A stretch of 64,000 nucleotides of DNA, taken from Chitinophaga filiformis. Lineage in GTDB: Bacteria > Bacteroidota > Bacteroidia > Chitinophagales > Chitinophagaceae. The stretch covers positions 248,001-312,000 of the forward strand of contig NZ_JAKIRP010000005.1 in the NCBI RefSeq assembly GCF_021646545.1, given 5' to 3'. The position numbers were made by a program, and so were the translations under genes. Below, piece by piece: positions 1-10,157 of the stretch; position 1 is the stretch's first letter; every line of letters begins with the position of its first letter. The notes under the pieces were generated by a model that had not been told where the DNA came from, ran no database searches, and worked only from the letters and a program-made list of their open reading frames with translations.

Positions 1-3000
1 CGAAGCCATAGTTGGGTATGCCGCCGCAGGAGTCAAATGGCACAATGGTTACGGGCAGTGTAGCTGATACGCCCGATCCGTCTTGTGCATTGGCGGTGAT
101 GGTAGCTGTTCCCTGCCTGATCGCCGTAATGATCCCCGCAGTGTCAACGGTAGCCACTGTTGTGTTGGAGCTGGTCCAGGAAACCTTTTTGTTGGTAGTG
201 TTTGCGGGCGAGAAAGTGTATGCCATCAACAATGTATCTCCCTCCCCAATGATCGCGGTGGATGGCTGCAACGTAAGCCCGGTGGCTAATACATCGGCCA
301 CATGCACATTGGCCTGCGCAAAGATTGTCGGATTTTCTGCAGATGCGGCTTTTATGATAACATCACCTTGTTTGATGCCAGTGATAATACCGGCACCGTT
401 TACTTTAGCCAGCAGCGTGTCTGAAGTCGTCCATACCACCAGTTTATTGCTGGATTTCGCCGGTGCAACGGTGGCAGTCAGCTGAGTGGTCAATCCCACA
501 AATACATTGGCCGACGACGTATTCAATGTTAATGATTGAACGGGCACATATATCACGTTATAGGTCTTGGTAGCCTTAAAGCCGCTTTCTGCGGAAGTTG
601 CAGTGATAGTAACTGTTCCCGCCGATTTTCCTGTTACCACCCCATTCAGGTCTACAGTTGCAACAGCCGGATTGGAAGAAAGGTATGAGACATTCCGGTT
701 GGTGGCGTTCAGCGGCGTAGTGGTCACCCGCAACGTATCAGTATAGCTCACATAAAGATTGCTGCTGTCTGAATGGATGCTGATCGCCTGAAGTGGAATG
801 ATACGTGCCTCAATGGCGGCGATGGAAGCGCTATAGACATCGCCTGCTTTCGGGTAGAACCAGACCTCTATCAGGCCTGAACTATTCGCTTTCGCTTCAA
901 GTGTACGTGTTACAACGGTGTTCAGCTTATTGCCTGCGGCCTGGTAAACATTGAAATTGATCAGGCTATCGCCATTGTTGGCCTTTACACTGAAGATGCG
1001 ATTAGCCTTATCGGCATCACTGGGTTCCAGAAAGTGCAGGCGTAGCACGTAGTTGGCGTTGGGAATAAGATTGCGCAGGTAATACCGCATCGGCGTGACA
1101 TTGTTCCTGGACAAGCGCATGTATTCATACACCTGGCGGGGTGCAGGCGCTGTTACCTGGCTTAGGTCAACCGTGGCCGTGATACGGACGTTCCCGGTAT
1201 ATCCTGCGTGCCAAAGCCCGGCGGTGCCGCCCACCCCTTCGGGTACATACTGGCCGATGGTAGTATTCTGATACGGTGTTGCCGGATTACCTGTTGTTCC
1301 TGCGTTGATGGCCGTCACGATGGTGTTGACGATCAGCTGCACGGTCCTGCTGGCACCGCCGTCTGCAGCCGTAACGGTGAGGGTCGTGGTATCCAGCTTC
1401 AGACCTGTTATCACGCCGTTGGCATCTACGCTCGCCACGCTGGCGTCCGCCACTGTCCAGATAAGCGTTTTATTGGTAGTATTGGCGGGCGTTATGGTGG
1501 TAATGATCTGTTTAGGTGTATTCATGGTGCCGTAGACGACACTGTCTATCGCTATGCCGGTGGAGATGGTCGGCGGTATGACGACAATGGTGTGTGTGTC
1601 TGTTTTTCCTCCGTCGACCGACGTAACGGTGATCGTGGCATTACCGGCCTTCACACCGTTCACATTCCCGAAGGCGTCCACTTTGGCCACCGAGGTATCG
1701 GAAGAGCTCCAGGTAACGGAGGGATTCGTGGGATAAGTAGGTGTAAGCTTTACGTTCAGCTTAACCGAATATCCTTTTACAATCGTGTCTGACGCGGAAT
1801 TGATTATTTCTACCGACTGAACGGGTCCTGCTACCGGAGTGCCGAAAAAGATACCGTTCCCGTGAGCAGAAATAAACATTCTTCCTTTGTTGTCCGCCGT
1901 AATATTCGGTGCTACACCCGGCAGCCTGTCTAAAATGGTGATCCATGTACGACCCGTATCGTCTGAACGGAAGGCGCCATAATGAATGCCATTAATCGGA
2001 AGCGCCTGACTGGTCACATACAAAGCCAGGTGCGCATTGGGTGTGGTATCGGACATAGCGGCTGCGATCCATTTGGGTTTAAAATTCTCGCCGCCTACCC
2101 TGGTGAATGTTTTGCCCGTATCTGTTGTATGATAGAGCGCGCTGTATTGCGGATATCCTTCATTGTGGTATGCGATCCATACATCACCTGTCTTCCCTGG
2201 TGTTACCTCAATATTAGAAGTAGTGGCATAAGCAGAGCCATTCGGATTGCTGCCTGCGTTGGCGGCAAGGCCCTCAGCAGCTGTCTTCACGAACGATTTT
2301 CCGCCATCTGAACTTACAAAGAATGAGCCGCGGTCCCAGACATAGAAATAATCGCCGTTCACCTTATCCGCTGCCAGATGGTTTTCTCCCGGATACAACA
2401 TCCATTGCGGCCCGGCAGGTAAAATGCCGGAAGCAAGGCCGGTGGATTTGGTCCAATCGGCGCCAAGATTGTCCGACCAGTACACGTTACCTGGACTGTT
2501 GCCGTCCATTTGCGTCAGCCAGAGGATATTCCTTCGGTTAGCCGACACGGCTACACGCCCGCGTATGCCGGGCAACTTAGGAAATAGTGTGTAGGTGTCT
2601 CCACCATCGGTGGAATAACCCGCGCGTGATGCGCTGAGATTGTTATCTGCCGGACCGTCGCTACCCACACGTACAAGAAAATCCGGGTCCGTATACTGGA
2701 ACGCGACCCCCTGCATGTTAAACGCTGAAAAGATGTTCGTGAACAGCGCCGTGCTGGAAACGGCGCCCTGCCTCAACGGCTCCGTAAGGGAACGGTGGTG
2801 AGCCCCACCAACATCCGCGGTAACCGTGAACAATTGATTCTTGCCGCTGGGGGGCGCCACCAGCGGACCGGTTACCATGATCTCTTCCAAACCCACTACG
2901 CGGATCTTCCAGTTAGCGGGGCTACCAAAGATATTATCCGTGGAAAGTACATCCAGCAGATCGTTGATCCATACGCGGTCCGGGTAAAAGGGATCCCAGG

Positions 3001-4135
3001 TAAATGCGATCGGGTTATGCCCGGGGGCGTTAAACGATAAGCCGTCATTCTTCGAATGTGGCGCTTCCGAATTATCGCGGCTGATCTTTCCTGGTGTGTA
3101 GGAGCCAGGGGCGCCACCATTCTTTGAAATAAAATAAGGATCCTTATTCCAGGTACCGCGGGTACCTACAACGATATAATCTGAATTGGCGGGGTTCACT
3201 GCGACTTTAGAAAAGTATCTGTCGGCTTTATTCGGATCGGGATCTGGCTCTAAAGTTACAGGGGAAACGTCCTGCCAGCCACCGTTCCTATACTTGTAAA
3301 CGCCTTTAGGCAAATTCTCTGTTCCGGCAGACACATAAAGCGTTCCATCCGCATGGATCGTGGCCCGGTAGGGATGTGCAGGACTGTTGCTCATCAGCGA
3401 GAAAGAGCCGCCCCCATCTTCAGATGCATATACACCTGTTGACCGGCCTATATAGATTCTCCGGGTAACATTTTGCCCGTTGATGGCAACAGTACCGGAA
3501 CTTTTATCGAAAAGAATAAAAGAGCAGTAGCCTGGCGTAGTGATGGCGCTTACCTGCGACCAGCTGCTGCCGGCGTCTTCCGATTTCAAGGCGCCATTCG
3601 AGTCTGTTACGACCCATACACGGTTGCTGTTGGCTGGATCAACCTGTATACGGTCGCCAAAAATCTGTGTATTGTTCGGATACACTACAATGGGCACACG
3701 CAGGTCCGTCCAGGTATCGCCCCTGTCGGTACTTTTCAGGATGGTGCCCATGTCCTTGTTCCCTTTGCCTGGCCCTGAACCTTCACTGTCCTGCACTGTG
3801 GCATAAAGGATGTTGCCGGTGGAGTCGTTGGGATCTACGCCAATGCTGCCGCAACGCTGGTGAAACTCCCAGTTCCAGTAAGTAACGGGTATTTTTTTGA
3901 ACAGCATCAAATGCTCCCATTTCTGCAGGTTCTTATTCCATCGGTAAGGAGTGCCTACATCGGTGGTGATGAAATAAAGATCGGGCACCTTGGGATGTGC
4001 CACAAATGAAGGCAGCGCACCAGATCCGCCTATCCGGACCTGATTCCAGGTATACGTTTGCGCATTTACCTCCCGTGAAGCGGTCAGATAAAAGATGGTT
4101 AATAATAGGATGGAGTAGATCGTTTTCAAGTTCAT
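1..4135 (-). CDS. GH74-like secreted glycanase with Big_2 and malectin modules (partial, C-terminus off the left edge)
   Basis: The frame is open from an ATG at 4135 to the left edge (1378 codons seen, no stop). Residues 1-26 form a signal peptide. Residues 27 to about 765 match the GH74 seven-bladed propeller pattern, with repeated blade motifs such as SxDxGxxW. The two Asp positions expected for GH74 catalysis appear as TTD59VG and TAD441VGGAHH. There follow two Big_2 Ig-like repeats (about 768-848 and 850-935), a malectin-like domain (about 938-1110) and three more Big_2 repeats (about 1112-1365); the last visible residues are DSCGGIPNYGF. GH74 enzymes are endo-acting xyloglucanases, so an outer-surface or secreted xyloglucan hydrolase is the likely role. 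It is the last seen gene of a sigma-FecR-SusC-SusD operon, 38 bp after susD. Family assignment is good; substrate is inferred. A C-terminal sorting domain cannot be judged because the end is missing. Confidence 0.85.
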   Translation of the reverse strand, partial: MNLKTIYSILLLTIFYLTASREVNAQTYTWNQVRIGGSGALPSFVAHPKVPDLYFITTDVGTPYRWNKNLQKWEHLMLFKKIPVTYWNWEFHQRCGSIGVDPNDSTGNILYATVQDSEGSGPGKGNKDMGTILKSTDRGDTWTDLRVPIVVYPNNTQIFGDRIQVDPANSNRVWVVTDSNGALKSEDAGSSWSQVSAITTPGYCSFILFDKSSGTVAINGQNVTRRIYIGRSTGVYASEDGGGSFSLMSNSPAHPYRATIHADGTLYVSAGTENLPKGVYKYRNGGWQDVSPVTLEPDPDPNKADRYFSKVAVNPANSDYIVVGTRGTWNKDPYFISKNGGAPGSYTPGKISRDNSEAPHSKNDGLSFNAPGHNPIAFTWDPFYPDRVWINDLLDVLSTDNIFGSPANWKIRVVGLEEIMVTGPLVAPPSGKNQLFTVTADVGGAHHRSLTEPLRQGAVSSTALFTNIFSAFNMQGVAFQYTDPDFLVRVGSDGPADNNLSASRAGYSTDGGDTYTLFPKLPGIRGRVAVSANRRNILWLTQMDGNSPGNVYWSDNLGADWTKSTGLASGILPAGPQWMLYPGENHLAADKVNGDYFYVWDRGSFFVSSDGGKSFVKTAAEGLAANAGSNPNGSAYATTSNIEVTPGKTGDVWIAYHNEGYPQYSALYHTTDTGKTFTRVGGENFKPKWIAAAMSDTTPNAHLALYVTSQALPINGIHYGAFRSDDTGRTWITILDRLPGVAPNITADNKGRMFISAHGNGIFFGTPVAGPVQSVEIINSASDTIVKGYSVKLNVKLTPTYPTNPSVTWSSSDTSVAKVDAFGNVNGVKAGNATITVTSVDGGKTDTHTIVVIPPTISTGIAIDSVVYGTMNTPKQIITTITPANTTNKTLIWTVADASVASVDANGVITGLKLDTTTLTVTAADGGASRTVQLIVNTIVTAINAGTTGNPATPYQNTTIGQYVPEGVGGTAGLWHAGYTGNVRITATVDLSQVTAPAPRQVYEYMRLSRNNVTPMRYYLRNLIPNANYVLRLHFLEPSDADKANRIFSVKANNGDSLINFNVYQAAGNKLNTVVTRTLEAKANSSGLIEVWFYPKAGDVYSASIAAIEARIIPLQAISIHSDSSNLYVSYTDTLRVTTTPLNATNRNVSYLSSNPAVATVDLNGVVTGKSAGTVTITATSAESGFKATKTYNVIYVPVQSLTLNTSSANVFVGLTTQLTATVAPAKSSNKLVVWTTSDTLLAKVNGAGIITGIKQGDVIIKAASAENPTIFAQANVHVADVLATGLTLQPSTAIIGEGDTLLMAYTFSPANTTNKKVSWTSSNTTVATVDTAGIITAIRQGTATITANAQDGSGVSATLPVTIVPFDSCGGIPNYGF

Positions 4136-4173
4136 AGTGGAATTTTTTAAGGTTTTTTTGGATGATCCTGGTA

Positions 4174-5775
4174 TCAATTCCAGCCATTTCGAATGTCTTT
4201 GGCCACATTGGGATTATAGTTTTTCTCCACATCAGGAATGGGGAACAGCAGGTGTTTATCCTGGAAAGGTTGTGTGCCGGTTCCCGGCTCCGCAGCTTTT
4301 TCCGCATTAATAGTTTCTTTGATAATGCCCCATCTCAGCAGGTCGAAATACCGGCATTGCTCTCCGCACAATTCCAGCTGGCGCTCGCGCATCAATATTT
4401 TCATGGCATTATCTTTACCGCCAAGCGTGGTATACAAAACAGCATGAGAGCGGGAACGTACACTGTCGATCAACGCCAGTGGAGCATCGCCCGTATTACC
4501 TTGCTGGATATAAGCTTCCGCCAGCATCAGCATCACATCTGCCAGGCGGATCACCTGCCCGTTGATAGGACTTTTAGGATCGCCATATTTTTCCACGAGA
4601 TTGTAATACTCATATTTCTTCCAGCGATAGTCGCCCTGCGGATCGGTAGCATCAAATGGAAACGCTTTTTCACCTGTAGGGCACTGCTGGCAGTACATGG
4701 TTTCTCCTCCTGAAGCTGCAGTGCCATAGAAGGTGGATTTAGCACGGGGATCTGTATACGGTTCACCCGTTGCAGGATTGGGATACGTAAATGCCTTCAC
4801 AGCAGCATTGCTGATGTATACGTTCTTCCAATCGTTCCAGCCATATTCCATCGCACGACCGGTATGCGTTTGTTTACCCACCTGCTCCGCACCATTACCA
4901 AACATATAGTAAGGCGAGCCAATGCCCCAGTCGGTCCACTGCTGATGCATGATCTGGAAGATATTTTCGGGCGTGTTCTGATTCGTAGTGCTGAAAACAT
5001 TATCAAATGAAGGGTCGAGCCTGTAGGCATATGGCGCGCCCATCAACTTTTCGAAGGATGTTTGTGCAAGGGCCCACTTTTTCTGATACAGGTAAACCTT
5101 TCCGAGCAGCGCTATCACTGCGCCTTTGGTTGCCCTGCCCAGTTCTGTAGCAGAATATACGGCAGGTAATTCCGAAGTTGCTTCTGCTTCTGTCAGGTCT
5201 TTTTCCACCTGCTTCCATACTTCAGCAGCAGGACTGCGCGATAAATAGTTGTTATTAAGTGTAGTCTGATAGTCGGTATACAGTGGCACATCTCCCCATA
5301 AGGTTACTAGATGGAAATATGCATATGCCCTCAGGAACTTAACCTCTGCGAGATATTGATTCAGTTTTGCCCGGTCTGCGGTGGCGGTAGGATTCCAGGC
5401 CGCTGCCCGGTCTATCACCAGGTTAGTCCGGAAGATCATCCGGTAGAGAGAACTCCATAAGGCACTCTGATCGGCATTGTTGGTACCAAAACTGTAATCG
5501 CCCAATTCCTGTTCTGCCCCCAGCAAAAAGCTGGCCCGCTTGGCTTCATGTCCCATCAGGTCAAAAATATAGTAATACTCCCTTGCCCACAATCCAGGGT
5601 GTAACAGTGTAGCGTAACAGGCAATAGTAGCCTGGTTCAGCGCGCCGATGTTAGTAAAATAGGTTTCGTATGCATAGGCACTCTGGTCCACCAGGTCGAG
5701 GCGCGACTTTTTGCATCCGGTAGAGATGGTTATCAGCGCAGCTATCAGCACTATTTGATGTATATACTTCTTCAT
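4174..5775 (-). CDS. SusD/RagB-family outer-membrane glycan-binding lipoprotein
   Basis: The 533-residue protein has a lipoprotein signal ending in STGC, with the lipidated Cys at 21. It carries the RagB/SusD pattern: N-terminal TPR-like helices (NLVIDRAAAWN, AEVKFLRAYAYFHLV) and the C-terminal ADVMLMLAEAYIQQGN and RERQLELCGEQCRYFDLLRWG segments. Such proteins sit on the SusC barrel and capture the oligosaccharide before import. It lies 17 bp after the susC gene and 38 bp before the GH74-like gene on the same strand, so all three are almost surely co-transcribed. The GH74 partner suggests beta-glucan or xyloglucan oligosaccharides, which is an inference. Length is normal for the family. Confidence 0.95.
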   Translation of the reverse strand: MKKYIHQIVLIAALITISTGCKKSRLDLVDQSAYAYETYFTNIGALNQATIACYATLLHPGLWAREYYYIFDLMGHEAKRASFLLGAEQELGDYSFGTNNADQSALWSSLYRMIFRTNLVIDRAAAWNPTATADRAKLNQYLAEVKFLRAYAYFHLVTLWGDVPLYTDYQTTLNNNYLSRSPAAEVWKQVEKDLTEAEATSELPAVYSATELGRATKGAVIALLGKVYLYQKKWALAQTSFEKLMGAPYAYRLDPSFDNVFSTTNQNTPENIFQIMHQQWTDWGIGSPYYMFGNGAEQVGKQTHTGRAMEYGWNDWKNVYISNAAVKAFTYPNPATGEPYTDPRAKSTFYGTAASGGETMYCQQCPTGEKAFPFDATDPQGDYRWKKYEYYNLVEKYGDPKSPINGQVIRLADVMLMLAEAYIQQGNTGDAPLALIDSVRSRSHAVLYTTLGGKDNAMKILMRERQLELCGEQCRYFDLLRWGIIKETINAEKAAEPGTGTQPFQDKHLLFPIPDVEKNYNPNVAKDIRNGWN

Positions 5776-5792
5776 AAGATCACGTTTAAAAA

Positions 5793-8700
5793 TTAAAACC
5801 CTAATTGAATACCTGCCAGGAAAGTTCTTGGCTGTGGCACCTGTCCCTGATCAATACCACGTGCAAACAGGTAGTCGCCTGCCACTTCCGGATCGTACCC
5901 GGTGTACCCGGTGAGCGTAACTAGGTTCTGGGCTGCTATGTAAATGCGGAGCGATTTAACGGCGCCTTTAGTAATATTGCTTAACATCGGCGCCGGGGTG
6001 TTATATCCGATAGTAATATTCCGTAAACGCAGATAGCTGCCATCTTCCAGCCACCAGTCAGATGGGCGGAGGTTACCGTTGCCGGTTACATTCTGGCCTA
6101 TCCTGGGTAAAGCGGCTACATCACCAGGCTTACGCCATCTGTCGAGGATGTCGGTGCTGGCGTTGTGCCCTGTAGACATGAAGCTGGTATTTAATTTTAG
6201 GCCATTCAGGAGTTTCAATCCGCTGATACCAGACAATACCAGGTTCAGGTCAAAGTTCTTATAAGTGACACCGGCATTGATCCCATAAATATATCTGGGG
6301 ATGGCATTACCTAATATTTCCTGGTCCTTTCCCGTAACCACACCATCGCCGTCAATATCCTTATAAATAAAATCGCCCGGCAACAAACCATCCTGATACT
6401 TCGCATCTGGTTTGCCTGTTTTTTTTGCTGCTTCCTGGTTCAGGATATTGATTTCATCAGCATCCCTGGCCACATGATCCACTCGGTAGCCATAGAAAGA
6501 GCCGATGGCATTGCCTGCTGCCGTGTAAGTAGTGGCGGGTACCGGCGTAAAGGCGCCAGCCTGGATAGGCGCAGAAAACTGATTACCTAACGACAATACT
6601 TCGTTGTGATTAACAGATCCATTAACGCTCACATTGAAACTGAAGTTATCGTTGATTTTATCTGCATACCCGACTGTCAACTCAAAACCTCTGTTCCGGA
6701 CGTCGGCTGCGTTTACTGTTTTACGAGGCTGCGTACCGGTAGGACTTACACCAATACTGGCGGGAAGCAAGGTGGTTACCAGCAACCCCGTACTTTTACG
6801 ATCATACCAGTCAGCTTCAAGGCTGAGGCGTTTTTTAAAGAAAGCCAGGTCGATGCCTATATCCGTCTGATTGGTTTGTTCCCATTTTAGATCCGGGTTG
6901 CTCAGGGTGGTCAACGTGGTGCCGGATATAAATGTTTCTGTACTGCCCAGCGAGTATACCAGTGCGCCGCCAGGTGTGCCCTGGTAGGTTTTTGCGGTAT
7001 TCAGGAAGTTGGGAATATTGTTATTGCCGGTTTGCCCCCAGCTGGCACTCAATTTTCCGTCCGATAGTACCGGGAGCGTATTTTTTATAAATGCCTCTTC
7101 GGAAAAGCGCCAGGATAAACCTACGGCAGCGAAATTACCGTAACGGTTGTTAGGGCCAAAGTTCGAAGCACCATCCCGGCGGTAGCTGGTGGTCAGTATA
7201 TACTTATCATCATACGTATAGTTCAACCGGCCATAGTAAGAGATCACAGAAGGACGTGCATAGTTGGAATAAGTATTGGTAACGGATTGGGAAGATGCCA
7301 CACCTACATTGGTGATATTATCATTGGGTTGCCCGGTTCCCCTGATGGAAGAGCCGTTGGTAATACCCGGGTCAATATAGCTCTGCCCCGCAATCAAAGA
7401 GAGCTGATGCCTGCCCAGTAGTTTGTCGTACGACAGGTAGTTTTCCAGCATATAGTACGAGTTTTCCGTAAAAGTCAGCAACGACTGGCGGGCCTGGTTC
7501 AGGAAATTGGATGCCTGGTACTGTTTCTGATAGCTGTTACTTCTGCTGGAGTTCACCTCTGCTGCAAACTGTGAACGGAATTTCAATCCATCGATGATAC
7601 GTACTTCGCCGGATAGCTGCGGGAAGAAAGCCAGTGATTTGGTCGTTTGACTTCTCATGGCAATCTCCTGTATCGGATTAACGGCATTGCTGAAGTCATC
7701 GATGTTAGAGACGATAGAATACCCGCCCTGGATAGATGGGTCCAGGATGGGTTTATAGGGGGCATATTGTATAGCATTGATAATATTGGCGTAGTTGCCT
7801 TTGCTCACATATTGCCGGACGATGATGTTCTGTGTAAACCGGAAGCGGCCCAACGTTTCTTCGAGGCCTATACGTGCCTGGAATCGCTTGTTGGTAGCAT
7901 TGGTTAAGATGGCCTGTTGATTGATATAAGTGGCGGATATACTATAATTTACCTTTTCACCTCCACCGCTGATGTTCAGGTCATTTTCCGATACCAGCGC
8001 ATTACGGAAGATGGCGTCCTGCCAGTCGGTACTGTCCTGTAAAACGGCTGTTGTATTGAATTTTGCCGGCAGCACGGTATTCTTGGTAGCGGCGAGATCT
8101 TTCAGCGCGTCCACATATTGTGCAGCATTGAGCAGATGCAGTTGTTTCCAGGCTTTGGCGATGCCCCATTGAGAGGTAAAGCTGATACGAGGCGGGCCGG
8201 TCTTTCCTTTTTTGGTAGTGATGATCACCACGCCATTTGCCGCTGCAGAGCCATAGATAGCTGTAGAAGATGCATCTTTCAGGATGGTGATACTTGCTAT
8301 GTCCTGGGCATTAAGCGTATTAAAAAGGTTTTTTGTGCCCTGGATGCCATCCACTACATACAACGGATTGATATCCGTGAAGCTGCCAGTACCCCTGATG
8401 ATAATCTGGGCATCTGCACCGGCGCCCCCGCTGCTTTGCAGCACCTGTACGCCCGCGGCCTTACCGATGAGCAGCTGCGAGGGATTAGTCGCATTTACCG
8501 CACCGGCTTCTTTCACCGTTACTACATTGAAAGCGCCCACTACATCTTTCTTTCTGGCAGTACCATAACCGATAACGACAATGTCGTTCAGGGCCGCCAC
8601 TATCCTGACGAGGCGTATAGAAAAAGTGAGCGTGGCGCCCGACTTCAGCAAAACATTATTCAGCCGTTGGGTTTCAAACCCCATGTAAGAAACGCTGAGA

Positions 8701-8951
8701 GAGTATTTTCCTTCAGGGGGCAATCCGGAAAAACGGAATACACCATTACTGTCAGTTACCACGCCTGCGGAATACATTGTTTTTTCATTAAGCGCCACTA
8801 CAGAGGCGTTGGGGAGAAGGTCGCCCTGATCTGTGCGCACTGTGCCGGTCACCTGCATGCGAACCTGAGCCCGGGTGATCATTGAAACGCCTGAAGTCAA
8901 CATGACTAGTAGCAGGTACAGACGCCATTTTGGTTGATAGAACATCTTCAT
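5793..8951 (-). CDS. SusC/RagA-family TonB-dependent outer-membrane transporter
   Basis: The 1052-residue protein has a signal peptide (about 1-29), an N-terminal carboxypeptidase-regulatory-like domain (about 34-110), a TonB-box region (DIVVIGYGTARKKDV), a plug with the SusC signature (GTGSFTDINPLYVVDGI, ILKDASSTAIYGSAAANGVV) and a C-terminal barrel ending in LAGIQLGF. It imports oligosaccharides through the outer membrane using TonB energy, paired with the SusD protein 17 bp downstream. It lacks the N-terminal STN domain often seen in FecR-signalling receptors, although an ECF/FecR pair lies immediately upstream; how the signal is passed is therefore not obvious. The ATG at 8951 gives a clean signal peptide. 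Confidence 0.95.
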   Translation of the reverse strand: MKMFYQPKWRLYLLLVMLTSGVSMITRAQVRMQVTGTVRTDQGDLLPNASVVALNEKTMYSAGVVTDSNGVFRFSGLPPEGKYSLSVSYMGFETQRLNNVLLKSGATLTFSIRLVRIVAALNDIVVIGYGTARKKDVVGAFNVVTVKEAGAVNATNPSQLLIGKAAGVQVLQSSGGAGADAQIIIRGTGSFTDINPLYVVDGIQGTKNLFNTLNAQDIASITILKDASSTAIYGSAAANGVVIITTKKGKTGPPRISFTSQWGIAKAWKQLHLLNAAQYVDALKDLAATKNTVLPAKFNTTAVLQDSTDWQDAIFRNALVSENDLNISGGGEKVNYSISATYINQQAILTNATNKRFQARIGLEETLGRFRFTQNIIVRQYVSKGNYANIINAIQYAPYKPILDPSIQGGYSIVSNIDDFSNAVNPIQEIAMRSQTTKSLAFFPQLSGEVRIIDGLKFRSQFAAEVNSSRSNSYQKQYQASNFLNQARQSLLTFTENSYYMLENYLSYDKLLGRHQLSLIAGQSYIDPGITNGSSIRGTGQPNDNITNVGVASSQSVTNTYSNYARPSVISYYGRLNYTYDDKYILTTSYRRDGASNFGPNNRYGNFAAVGLSWRFSEEAFIKNTLPVLSDGKLSASWGQTGNNNIPNFLNTAKTYQGTPGGALVYSLGSTETFISGTTLTTLSNPDLKWEQTNQTDIGIDLAFFKKRLSLEADWYDRKSTGLLVTTLLPASIGVSPTGTQPRKTVNAADVRNRGFELTVGYADKINDNFSFNVSVNGSVNHNEVLSLGNQFSAPIQAGAFTPVPATTYTAAGNAIGSFYGYRVDHVARDADEINILNQEAAKKTGKPDAKYQDGLLPGDFIYKDIDGDGVVTGKDQEILGNAIPRYIYGINAGVTYKNFDLNLVLSGISGLKLLNGLKLNTSFMSTGHNASTDILDRWRKPGDVAALPRIGQNVTGNGNLRPSDWWLEDGSYLRLRNITIGYNTPAPMLSNITKGAVKSLRIYIAAQNLVTLTGYTGYDPEVAGDYLFARGIDQGQVPQPRTFLAGIQLGF

Positions 8952-9038
8952 AACTGGAATGTGTTTTTAAAGTCCGGAGCATAGCAAGCCCCGGGGCGCT
9001 ACCGGCGCCCACTTGTGGAATAGAACTATATCGGTGAT

Positions 9039-10088
9039 TTATCTCCTCTTAATTATAAATCCGCTATCATTCCGGATCAGCTGCAGATTATTGGGCAGCG
9101 TTATATCGGTTAAGATTTTCTCCAGCGAGTCTGTTTTTTCAAATTTACCATCGAAATAAATCTCCATCACGTCTGAAGGATAATAATAGATGGCTATTCC
9201 ATAGTAATTACTCAGCTGATCCAATACCTCCGACATGGGTTGATTATTAAATTTATACCAGTCTGGTTTCGTATACCCTGTGTCATTATTGCCGGCTCTT
9301 ACTAATATGTCCATGCCCCTGGTATTGAAGTCAGACACTAAAACTTTTCCCGTCTTACGGTAGTAATTGAGTTCTTTACCGGGAGTGAGTACCACATCGT
9401 TGATGACTTTCTTTTTATTGACGGCGCCTTGTACCATCACTTTCCCGCTGTTCAGTCTTATGCTGATCATATCCTCGCCGGGATTGGCTTTCACATGAAA
9501 AAAGGTGCCCAATGCGGTCGTATATAGGTCGCCGCTATACACTACGAAGGGGTGCAATTTATCGAAGGCTACAGTAAAATCGGCTTCTCCTGTCAGGTAA
9601 ATGTCCCTGTTTTCCCTGAATTGTTTGTCATATACAATACTGGCTGCCGGCAGTAACCTTACCACAGAACCATCCGGCAACGCGATGTCCATGGCTTTAT
9701 GACTGGTGTTGGTGGTCCGCTGCTGTTGTTCAGTAGGAATCGTTATTGTCAGTTCCTGATTAACAGCACTAATTTTTTGATGATCGCGCTGGAGCAACAA
9801 CATGGTTCCTCCTGCCAATACGCCGGTGACTACTGCTGCGATGGCCAGTCGTTTAATCCATTTCTTCCGGTTATTGGCCGGTAGCGTTTGTTGATGAATA
9901 TTCTTCAGCCACTGTTGGGAAACGGTTTCCGGGAAGTAGCCGCTTTCCTGTAATTGCAGGAATTCCTCTTCCGGCAGGTATTTCTCCAGCATATCAGGAT
10001 GCTCCTGCAGGTAATTGGCCACCCTGCGGGCTTCCTCCGGTGTGCATTGATTGCTGAAGAACCGTTTCAGTAATTCATCATTTATCAT
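9039..10088 (-). CDS. FecR-family anti-sigma factor
   Basis: The 349-residue protein has a cytoplasmic N-terminal helical part (about 1-78) expected to hold the sigma factor, one transmembrane helix (about 80-99) and a periplasmic FecR domain (DIALPDGSVVRLLPAASIVYD, GEADFTV, HPFVVYSGDLYTTALGTFFHV). The C-terminal region (MSEVLDQLSNYYGIAIYYY) is the DUF4974-type segment common in Bacteroidota. It sits 69 bp after the ECF sigma gene and before susC. In known systems the receptor signals to FecR, which then frees the sigma factor to switch on the susCD operon. Family assignment is firm; the trigger glycan is inferred from the GH74 gene downstream. Confidence 0.93.
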   Translation of the reverse strand: MINDELLKRFFSNQCTPEEARRVANYLQEHPDMLEKYLPEEEFLQLQESGYFPETVSQQWLKNIHQQTLPANNRKKWIKRLAIAAVVTGVLAGGTMLLLQRDHQKISAVNQELTITIPTEQQQRTTNTSHKAMDIALPDGSVVRLLPAASIVYDKQFRENRDIYLTGEADFTVAFDKLHPFVVYSGDLYTTALGTFFHVKANPGEDMISIRLNSGKVMVQGAVNKKKVINDVVLTPGKELNYYRKTGKVLVSDFNTRGMDILVRAGNNDTGYTKPDWYKFNNQPMSEVLDQLSNYYGIAIYYYPSDVMEIYFDGKFEKTDSLEKILTDITLPNNLQLIRNDSGFIIKRR

Positions 10089-10157
10089 ATTATATACGGC
10101 TGACAGATAAGTAATACGTTTGTAACGGGCGAACTACGTAGTCCGATCCAAAATATT

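Noticed and set aside
4162..4713. Plus-strand 183-residue ORF
   Set aside because: It lies wholly antisense to the SusD gene and has no protein-like features.
8118..8885. Plus-strand 255-residue ORF
   Set aside because: Antisense to the SusC gene; its sequence mirrors the conserved plug region of SusC.
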